Assembly: GCF_014218275.1 (NCBI RefSeq)
Contig: NZ_AP023213.1
Coordinates: 2,644,001-2,708,000 of the forward strand
Direction: 5' to 3'
Length of the DNA stretch: 64,000 bases
From: Citrifermentans bremense
GTDB taxonomy: Bacteria > Desulfobacterota > Desulfuromonadia > Geobacterales > Geobacteraceae
Position 1 is the stretch's first letter, and every line of letters begins with the position of its first letter. The notes under the pieces are model-generated. The model was not told where the DNA came from and ran no database searches. It saw only the letters and a program-made list of their open reading frames with translations. The position numbers were made by a program, and so were the translations under genes. Below, one piece after another: positions 57,697 through 64,000 of the stretch.

Positions 57697-59001
57697 TTAG
57701 GCCAGGTCCTGGGCCGCCTTGTAGATGATGTCGAAGAGCTCGGGGATGTCCTTCTCGGCGATGCAGGAGAAGGCGATACGGAGGTCGGTCTTGGTGGTGG
57801 AGATGGCTCCGACGCCGTATTTTTCCAGAAGGTGCACGCGGAGCTTCTCGGCGTCGACGTGCTTCAGCTTCAGGCACATGAAGTAGCCGGAGTTGAACGG
57901 GTAGTAGTCCCACGCCTTGTCGTACTTGCCGCTGTTGAGCACTTCCTTGGTCTTGAGCGCGCGCCCCTTCATGATCTGGAACTTCTCTTCCTTCTGCTTC
58001 AGGAAGTCGGGGGAGCGCAGCGCCTCGATGACGAAGGTCTGGGAGGGGTGCGGGCAGTTGGAGATGCGGGCGCGGATGATCCCCATCGCCTTCTTCTCCA
58101 GTGCGTTCATCACCGGCGCGTTTTCGTAGTCGTTGCCATCGGCGAAGGTGATGAAGCCGGTGCGGAAGCCCCAGACGAACTCCTCCTTGGTCGCGCCGTC
58201 CAGCTTGACGGCGAGGATGCGCGGGTGGAGGTTCGCGAGCTTGCCGAACAGGGACTCCTTCATGCTGTCTTCATAGAAGAGACCGAAGTAGGCGTCGTCG
58301 GTGATGGCAACCACGTTGCAGCCACCATCAGCGACTTCCTTGATCGCGGCGACGAGCGCGTCGCCCTCGGCCTGGGTCGGGGTGTAACCGCTCGGGTTGT
58401 TCGGGAAGTTGAGGAGCACGATGACCTTACCCTTCTCCTCCGCGGAGTTCTTCAGGACCGCCTTGAAGGCGTCGATGTCGTAGCCTCCGCTCGCGGTGAA
58501 GGTCGGGTGCTTCTTCACGATGGCGCCGGAGCAGGTGCCGAAGGTGAGGTTGTAGTTGCCCCAGAGCATGTCGGGGAGGATCAGGTGGTCGCCCTTGTCT
58601 ACGAACATGTCGGCCACGATGGAGAGGCCGTGGGTAAGCGCGTTGGTGACGATGGGGTTGCTGAAGTGCTTGCCCACCTGGCTCGGATTCTCGCGCAGCA
58701 TCTTCTCGCGCCAAAGGGAACGGAGTTCGGGCTTGCCTGCCGGCGGAGCGTACGGGAAGATGTCCTTGGGATCGAAGGCGGTGAGCTTGTCCTGGATGCA
58801 GGAGAGGAACATCGGGCCGCCGTTCTCGGTGGCGATGCCGATGGTGGCGTTGAACTTGTGGGCTTTCTCCTTGGCTTCAGCCGACTGGGTCAGGATACCT
58901 TTGGGGAAGAAGAGATTCTTGCCGAGATCCGACAGCATCTCCAGAACATGGGGGCTGTGCTGGGCTAGAGACTCGTTAAGTTCCGCGGCCAATGGATTCA
59001 T
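57697..59001 (-). CDS. class I/II PLP-dependent aminotransferase
   Basis: A 434-residue fold-type I aminotransferase. Conserved pieces: NALTHGLSIVADMF (cofactor loop), LNFPNNPSGYTPT, ITDDAYFGLFYED, and the presumptive Schiff-base lysine in DGATKEEFVWGFRTGF. I chose ATG 59001 (MNPLAAELNESLAQH), preceded by AGGAGG; a longer frame to 59103 is not family-like. Substrate unassigned: aromatic, aspartate or related amino acids are all possible. No biosynthetic neighbours narrow it down. Confidence 0.88.
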   Translation of the reverse strand: MNPLAAELNESLAQHSPHVLEMLSDLGKNLFFPKGILTQSAEAKEKAHKFNATIGIATENGGPMFLSCIQDKLTAFDPKDIFPYAPPAGKPELRSLWREKMLRENPSQVGKHFSNPIVTNALTHGLSIVADMFVDKGDHLILPDMLWGNYNLTFGTCSGAIVKKHPTFTASGGYDIDAFKAVLKNSAEEKGKVIVLLNFPNNPSGYTPTQAEGDALVAAIKEVADGGCNVVAITDDAYFGLFYEDSMKESLFGKLANLHPRILAVKLDGATKEEFVWGFRTGFITFADGNDYENAPVMNALEKKAMGIIRARISNCPHPSQTFVIEALRSPDFLKQKEEKFQIMKGRALKTKEVLNSGKYDKAWDYYPFNSGYFMCLKLKHVDAEKLRVHLLEKYGVGAISTTKTDLRIAFSCIAEKDIPELFDIIYKAAQDLA

Positions 59002-59192
59002 TAATTCCTCCTGAAGCTTGATATGGATATTGCCCGGGGGCAGTTCCGCTGTCTGGAGCGGGAATAGACACGACATTAAATCTCTATAGCGCCCTCTTGT
59101 CAACGGTTAATGTGAGGGTTGCAGGGGGGACGCTAATATCTATGGTATTCAGTACCGCGCTGTAGCCGGTGACTAAGGGGCGCCTGCCTGGG

Positions 59193-60392
59193 TCACCGCC
59201 CCAGGAGGAGTTCCATCAGCTTGTAGCCCGGTTCCACCCTGAGCCCGGTTGTGGCGGCGGAGGATTCGTCGTAGCCTGCCACTTCCCGCTTCTCGTCCTT
59301 TTCGCCGGCGTAGATGACGAAGGGGACTGGATCGGAGGTATGGGTCATGAGCGCGATCGGCGTCGGGTGGTCCGGCGCGCAGAGGATGCGGTACTCGCCG
59401 TACTGTTTGACCCCTTCCAGAACGGGTCCTACCACCTTCTCGTCGAAGAGTTCGATGGCCCGGATCTTGTCCTGAAGTTTCCCCGAATGCGACGCCTCGT
59501 CAGGGGCTTCCACGTGGACGAAGACGAAGTCCCGATCCTTGAGCGCCTCGATGGCGGCCTTAGCCTTGCCGTCGAAATTGGTGTCGAGGTAGCCGGTGGC
59601 TCCGGGGACGTTGATGATGTCGAGCCCGGCATAGACGCCGATCCCCTTGATCAGGTCTACGGCGGAGATAACCGCGCCGGTGAGGCCGAACTTGGGACCG
59701 AACTGTTCCATCGCTGGCGCCTTCCCCTGCCCCCAGAGCCAGATGGAGTTGGCTGCGGCCTCGCCCTTGGCGGAGCGCCTCTTAATCTGCGGGTGGTTGT
59801 GAAAGATCATCTGCGCCGAGTTCATGATGTAGATGAGGCGGTCGCTCCCCTCCCCGGACGGCAGGTGGGTGAGGATGTCCTGGCCGGTGATGTCGTGCGG
59901 CGGGGTCGCCTTGATCTGGCTCTTGCCGTTGTGCCAGACCATGAGGTGCCGGTAGCTTACCCCCGGGTGGAAGGAGAATTCCTCGTCACCCAGCTGGCGC
60001 TGCAGCTCCTCGATCAGCTCGCGGCCGTCCTCGGTGGAGATGTGGCCGGCGGAGTAGTCCTCCATGATGAGCTTCCCGCCGCGCGCGTCGAGATGCACCA
60101 GGTTCACCCGGAATGCGACGTCGTCGGGGCCGAGCTCCACCCCCATGCTTGCCGCTTCCAGCGGCGAGCGGCCGGTGTAGCACTGGACCGGGTCGTAGCC
60201 GAACATGGAGAGGTTGGCGACGTCGCTTCCTGGGGGGTACCCTTCGGGAACGGTGTGGGCGAGCCCCAGCCTGCCGCGCCTGGCCATGAAGTCCATGTTG
60301 GGGGTCTTGGCCGCCTGAAGCGGCGTCTTGCCTTCAAGTGCTGCGACTGCCTGGTCTGACATCCCGTCGCCCAAAAGAACTACGTACTTCAT
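59193..60392 (-). CDS. apgM: cofactor-independent phosphoglycerate mutase, archaeal type
   Basis: Alkaline-phosphatase-superfamily enzyme (399 residues) of the ApgM family, interconverting 3- and 2-phosphoglycerate; some bacterial members have been proposed as homoserine kinases (ThrB-like). The metal site begins YVVLLGDGMSDQ, with the nucleophile Ser in PPGSDVANLSMFGYDP; later ligands in HVEAPDEASHSG and APDHPTPIALMTHTSDPVPF. Start ATG 60392. It stands between the aminotransferase and xerD without tight coupling. Confidence 0.92.
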   Translation of the reverse strand: MKYVVLLGDGMSDQAVAALEGKTPLQAAKTPNMDFMARRGRLGLAHTVPEGYPPGSDVANLSMFGYDPVQCYTGRSPLEAASMGVELGPDDVAFRVNLVHLDARGGKLIMEDYSAGHISTEDGRELIEELQRQLGDEEFSFHPGVSYRHLMVWHNGKSQIKATPPHDITGQDILTHLPSGEGSDRLIYIMNSAQMIFHNHPQIKRRSAKGEAAANSIWLWGQGKAPAMEQFGPKFGLTGAVISAVDLIKGIGVYAGLDIINVPGATGYLDTNFDGKAKAAIEALKDRDFVFVHVEAPDEASHSGKLQDKIRAIELFDEKVVGPVLEGVKQYGEYRILCAPDHPTPIALMTHTSDPVPFVIYAGEKDEKREVAGYDESSAATTGLRVEPGYKLMELLLGR

Positions 60393-60435
60393 ATCTCGAT
60401 CCTTTTTGCTGCTTTGGTTTGGTGTTTGGTCTCGC

Positions 60436-60486
60436 GGTTTTTACTGCTGTGGACTTCATGGACCCGATGGACCCGATGGACCCTGT
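60436..60486. repeat. short ATGGACCCG direct repeats
   Basis: In the 109-base gap between apgM and xerD the motif ATGGACCCG or ATGGACCCT occurs three times in succession at about 60459-60484. It is a small repeat with no evident function. Confidence 0.6.
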
Positions 60487-60501
60487 GAACCTCTTTTTAG
60501 C

Positions 60502-61380
60502 CTAACCCCTCGGGTGGAACTCGGCGTGCAGCTTCTTCATCCGCTCGCGGGTCACGTGGGTGTAGATCTGCGTGGAGGAGAGGTCGGCATGACCCAGCAT
60601 GATCTGCACGCTCCTCAGGTCGGCGCCGTTCTCCAAAAGGTGCGTGGCGAAGGAGTGACGCAGGGTGTGCGGCGAAATGCTGGTCCTCACCCCCGCCTGC
60701 AGCGCCCTCTTCTTTATTATGTTCCAGAAGGCCTGGCGGCTCATGCCACAGCCCAGCCGGCTCAAAAAAAGAAGCGGGCTCGACTTCTCCTTCAAGAGCT
60801 CGCCCCGCGCCTTCTGCAGGTAGAGCTCGGTCGCCCGGCAGGCGCTTTCCCCCATCGGAACCAGCCTCTCCTTGTCACCCTTGCCGATGGTCATCAGGTA
60901 ACCGGCGGAGAGGTTCACCTCTCCAAGCTTCAACCCCACCAGTTCCGAGACGCGAAGCCCGGTGGCGTACAAAAGCTCCAGCATCGCCTTGTCCCGCAGT
61001 TCCTGAACACCGGTGTCGAGCGTGCTGTTCAAAAGAGCCTCCACCTCGCGCCCGGAGAGGACCGCCGGCAGCTTGCACACCCCCTTGGGGGCCTCGACGA
61101 TGGCCGTCGGGTTCAGCTCGCAGTACCCCTCGCGGAGCAGGAAGCGGTGCAGCATCCGCATCGCCGAAAGGGCCCGGGCCCGACTTCTGGGGGAGATCCC
61201 TTCCCCCTTGAGCTTCGCCAGAAAACCGGTGACGTCGCTCGCACGGATATCGCCGGGCTCCCGCTCGCCCAGAAAGAGGAGGTATCGGTTCAGGTCGCGG
61301 CTGTAGGCGGCCACCGTGTTCGCCGCCGCCCCCTTCTCGACCAGGAGGTAGTTCAGGAAAAGATCGAGGTAGCGGTCCAC
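60502..61380 (-). CDS. xerD: tyrosine recombinase XerD
   Basis: Site-specific recombinase (292 residues) that resolves chromosome dimers at dif with its partner XerC. N-terminal SAM-like domain (YLDLFLNYLLVEKGAAANTV) and catalytic domain with ATGLRVSELVGL (Arg), HTLRHSFATHLLENG (His-x-x-Arg), LGHADLSSTQIYTH (His and nucleophile Tyr). The start is GTG 61380, sharing one base with the glnD stop (TAGTG), so translation is coupled. Housekeeping size and context argue against a mobile-element integrase. Confidence 0.93.
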   Translation of the reverse strand: MDRYLDLFLNYLLVEKGAAANTVAAYSRDLNRYLLFLGEREPGDIRASDVTGFLAKLKGEGISPRSRARALSAMRMLHRFLLREGYCELNPTAIVEAPKGVCKLPAVLSGREVEALLNSTLDTGVQELRDKAMLELLYATGLRVSELVGLKLGEVNLSAGYLMTIGKGDKERLVPMGESACRATELYLQKARGELLKEKSSPLLFLSRLGCGMSRQAFWNIIKKRALQAGVRTSISPHTLRHSFATHLLENGADLRSVQIMLGHADLSSTQIYTHVTRERMKKLHAEFHPRG

Positions 61381-64000
61381 TAACCGTCAACGGCCGCAAG
61401 GAGCTCCTTGCGGATCTCCTCCAGCTTCCCAGGATTCACGACCTTCGCCCCGAAGATGTCCTTCACGTAGAAGACGTCGGCCACCTGGTCCACCTTGGTG
61501 GAGATCTTGGAGACGCCGATATAGAGACCCAACCGGGTCAGGGTGCTGGTGATGGCGTAGAGAAGGCCGATCTTGTCGTGGGCGTATATGTCGATGACCG
61601 TGTAGTCGGAAGAAACCTCGTTGTCGATTTCCACCCGCGCCGGGACAGTAGGCTTGGCCTTCTCGGAAAGGATGCTCGGGCGGTGCCTTTTCGCCACCAG
61701 GGCGCTCACCTTCACCTTCCCCTCCAGCACCTGCCTCAGATCATCCTGAAAGCGTTTCCAGCGGCTCTCCTCGATGATGACGAACCCCTGCGGGGAGCCG
61801 ACCTGGAGGATGTCCAGCACCTTCTCGTTGGTGTTGGTGTGGATCTGTGCCCCCAGGATGTTCATACCGTTGGCGGCGACCACCCCGGTGATCATGGAGA
61901 AGAGGCCGGGAACGTCATAGGTGCAGACGGTGCAGTTCGTGTACCCCTTGTCCACCTCGTGGGCAAGTTGGACCACGAGTTGCTCCTTGGGAAGCCTCAA
62001 AAGCGTCCTGACGTGCCCGGCGATCACTTCCGCGGGGTAGGAAAGAAGGTGTCTGGTGGAGAGAGCCTGCAGTTCGTCCTTGACCAGCTGCCCCGGGTAG
62101 TCGTCAGCCAGAAGCTCGAACACGGTCTTTTTCACCCGCCGCACCCGGTCTCCCGACGCCTCCAGCTTGAAGTCGCCCCGCTCCAGGACCCGGAACGCCT
62201 TCTCGTAGAGCTCCTGCAGCAAAAGCGCCTTCCACTCGGTCCAGACCTCGGGCCCCACCGCCTTGATGTCCGCGTAGGTGAGGAGGTAGAGCATCTTCAG
62301 GTTCTCGCTCTTCTCCATCTGGCGGGCGAACTGGATGATCATCCGCTCGTCGTGCAGGTCGCGCCGCTGGGCTATGTGGGCCAGGAGCAGGTGGTGCCGC
62401 ACCAGGAACTCCAGCCTCTCGCTGTCCTCGCGGGTGAGCCCGAGCCTCCTGGCGATGGTCTTGGAAAGCTCGGCGCCTACCTCGGCGTGACCGCCCCCAC
62501 CCCCCTTGCCGATATCGTGCAGCATCACCGCCAGTATCAGGAGCCAGCGCTTGTCGACTTCCCGGGCGAGCTGGGTCAAAAGCGGGAGGGTTTCCTCGTG
62601 CTCGCCGCGCCAGAGCTTCACTATCTCCTCCACGGCGAAGAGGGTATGGGTGTCGACCGTGTAGATGTGGTAGGCGTCGTGCTGCACCTTGCAGTAGATG
62701 CGCTCGAATTCGGGGATGAACCGGTTCAAAAATCCCAGGTGGTGCATCTGCTGCAGGGTCTCGGCGAGCCCCTTCTCGGACTGAAGGATGTTGATGAAGG
62801 AGGCCCCGGCCTCTTTGGAGCGGCGGAACTTGTCGTTGACGAGGTCGAGCTTGTCCCTGATCAGGCGCTTGGTGCCAAGGGCCAGCACCACCCCCTGTTT
62901 CTGGGCATGCTCGAAGATCCGGATCAGACGGACCGGCTCCTTGGCGATCACGCTCTCGTCGGGGACCACCAGCTCCCCCTTCACCACGTAAAAGCCGTCC
63001 CCCACCGGCCTGCGGGTGAAGTACCCGAGGATCTTGCGCTTGCCGTCGTCGCGCTGGATGCACTTGGTGATGAGCAGGGAGGAGAAGTGTTCTACCCGGT
63101 TGGCGTGCAGGTAGAAGTCCTGCATGAACTGCTCGACCGCCAGCGTCTTGCCGCGGTCCTCGTAGCCGAAGAAACGCGCCATGGAGATCTGCGCGTCGAA
63201 GGTTAGCTGGTCGTTCTTTCTTCCGGCCAGGTAGTGGAGCTCGTTCCTGATGCGCCAGAGGTAGTTGAGCGAGCTGTAGTAGAGCCCCAGCTCATCCTCG
63301 GAGAGGATCCCCTTGATCACCAGCTCGCGCGGATCGTCCACCTTGTACTTGATCTTCGCCACCCACATGGCCGTGTGCAGGTCGCGCAGGCACCCCTCCC
63401 CCTCCTTTATGTTGGGTTCGAGGATGTAGACGCTGGAGCCGTACTTCTCGCGCCGCTTCTTCAGCTCATCGAGCTTCGCCGCGATGAAGGAGTCGCTCCT
63501 CTTGGAGAGAACCTGGGTCACCATCAGCTTCTTCAGGTCGCTGAAGAGTTGCGCGCTGCCGGTAAGAAGGCGCGCGTCCAGAAGCGCCGTCTTCACGGTG
63601 AGATCCCCCCCCGCCATCTCGACGCAGTCTGATAGCGTGCGCACCGAGTACCCGACGTCCAGGCGCAGGTCCCAGAGGAAGTAGAGCAGGCGGTTGGCCG
63701 CCTCCTCCACCACCTTCGACTCCTTGCCGCTGTAGAGAAACATCAGGTCGAGGTCCGAGTAAGGGTTCAGCTCGCGCCGCCCGTACCCACCGACCGCCAC
63801 CAGGGCAAGCTGACCGGACTTGTGCATCTGCAGGTCGTCGGAGAGCGCCGAGAAGAGCCGGATCACCAGGGCGTCGGTCATCGCCGTGATCGACTGCACC
63901 ACCGAGATGCCGTCCTCCCCTTCGCGGTGCCCGCGCTTGGCCTCCTCCCGGAAGTGCTCGAGGAATTCCCTGGCCGCGGCGAAGTAGGCTCCGCGCTTCT
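61380..64000 (-). CDS. glnD: [protein-PII] uridylyltransferase GlnD (5' end outside window)
   Basis: Bifunctional sensor that uridylylates PII when glutamine is low and removes UMP when it is high. About 873 residues are visible; the frame stays open through the right edge, so the N-terminus is missing and an internal GTG at 63902 is not the true start. Order: nucleotidyltransferase (GGYGRRELNPYSDLDLMFLY), linker, HD hydrolase (LAVMLHDIGKGGGGGHAEVGAELS), and two C-terminal ACT domains (TYDVPGLFSMITGVVAANG; DIYAHDKIGLLYAITSTLTRLG). The stop overlaps xerD. No glnB or glnK is seen here. Confidence 0.95.
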   Translation of the reverse strand, partial: KRGAYFAAAREFLEHFREEAKRGHREGEDGISVVQSITAMTDALVIRLFSALSDDLQMHKSGQLALVAVGGYGRRELNPYSDLDLMFLYSGKESKVVEEAANRLLYFLWDLRLDVGYSVRTLSDCVEMAGGDLTVKTALLDARLLTGSAQLFSDLKKLMVTQVLSKRSDSFIAAKLDELKKRREKYGSSVYILEPNIKEGEGCLRDLHTAMWVAKIKYKVDDPRELVIKGILSEDELGLYYSSLNYLWRIRNELHYLAGRKNDQLTFDAQISMARFFGYEDRGKTLAVEQFMQDFYLHANRVEHFSSLLITKCIQRDDGKRKILGYFTRRPVGDGFYVVKGELVVPDESVIAKEPVRLIRIFEHAQKQGVVLALGTKRLIRDKLDLVNDKFRRSKEAGASFINILQSEKGLAETLQQMHHLGFLNRFIPEFERIYCKVQHDAYHIYTVDTHTLFAVEEIVKLWRGEHEETLPLLTQLAREVDKRWLLILAVMLHDIGKGGGGGHAEVGAELSKTIARRLGLTREDSERLEFLVRHHLLLAHIAQRRDLHDERMIIQFARQMEKSENLKMLYLLTYADIKAVGPEVWTEWKALLLQELYEKAFRVLERGDFKLEASGDRVRRVKKTVFELLADDYPGQLVKDELQALSTRHLLSYPAEVIAGHVRTLLRLPKEQLVVQLAHEVDKGYTNCTVCTYDVPGLFSMITGVVAANGMNILGAQIHTNTNEKVLDILQVGSPQGFVIIEESRWKRFQDDLRQVLEGKVKVSALVAKRHRPSILSEKAKPTVPARVEIDNEVSSDYTVIDIYAHDKIGLLYAITSTLTRLGLYIGVSKISTKVDQVADVFYVKDIFGAKVVNPGKLEEIRKELLAAVDG

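Noticed and set aside
60502-61380. Tyrosine recombinase as a sign of a mobile element
   Set aside because: The sequence is XerD-like in length and motifs, is coupled to glnD, and no attachment sites or phage genes are nearby.

Overview
The window reads as chromosomal DNA of a Geobacteraceae bacterium (Geobacter/Citrifermentans-type Desulfuromonadia). The evidence is G+C-rich coding DNA, tandem GEMM-I riboswitches closely resembling the Geobacter cyclic AMP-GMP type ahead of a multiheme c-type cytochrome, a malic enzyme-phosphotransacetylase fusion, DUF1858 redox-disulfide proteins, and intergenic CACAGAGG-type repeats. I saw no rRNA, tRNA, IS element, prophage or CRISPR array. Nearly all DNA is ordinary, tightly packed coding sequence; the more unusual material lies in the intergenic regions.

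Layout: 1-9.1 kb, mostly minus strand, holds a truncated AmmeMemoRadiSam radical SAM gene, a zinc-ribbon mini-protein, a queuosine-mannosyltransferase-like glycosyltransferase, the cell-elongation cluster mreC-mreD-mrdA-rodA (no mreB), two dTDP-sugar genes and a PhnA-like zinc-ribbon gene. 9.2-22 kb holds sfsA, an anti-sigma-type ATPase, two very large SNF2 helicases, nudC, and an agmatine-to-putrescine pair. 22-27.7 kb holds a lipoprotein, a flavoprotein-isochorismatase pair and a translationally coupled MFS-cupin-MFS trio. 27.7-39.6 kb (minus strand) holds recG with an AbrB-like N-terminal extension, a DUF1858 gene, greA, and the pyrimidine operon pyrR-pyrB-pyrC-carA-(radical SAM)-carB. That operon is preceded by a recognisable promoter, PyrR-binding hairpin and attenuator. 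40-47.2 kb holds yhbY between 44-bp inverted repeats, dgt, rsmD-coaD, a second DUF1858 gene, a cupin regulator, the malic enzyme-PTA fusion and a beta carbonic anhydrase.

47.2-55 kb holds an unassigned structured RNA with its own promoter and terminator, an OB-fold lipoprotein, arginase next to an archaeal-type ornithine cyclodeaminase (an apparent arginine-to-proline route), a chemoreceptor, lepA and lepB. 55-57.7 kb is the most striking locus: two complete tandem GEMM-I riboswitches, each overlapping its own intrinsic terminator, lead into a lipoprotein cytochrome with two FN3 domains and three near-identical heme repeats. 57.7-64 kb (minus strand) holds an aminotransferase, an archaeal-type phosphoglycerate mutase, xerD and a truncated glnD.
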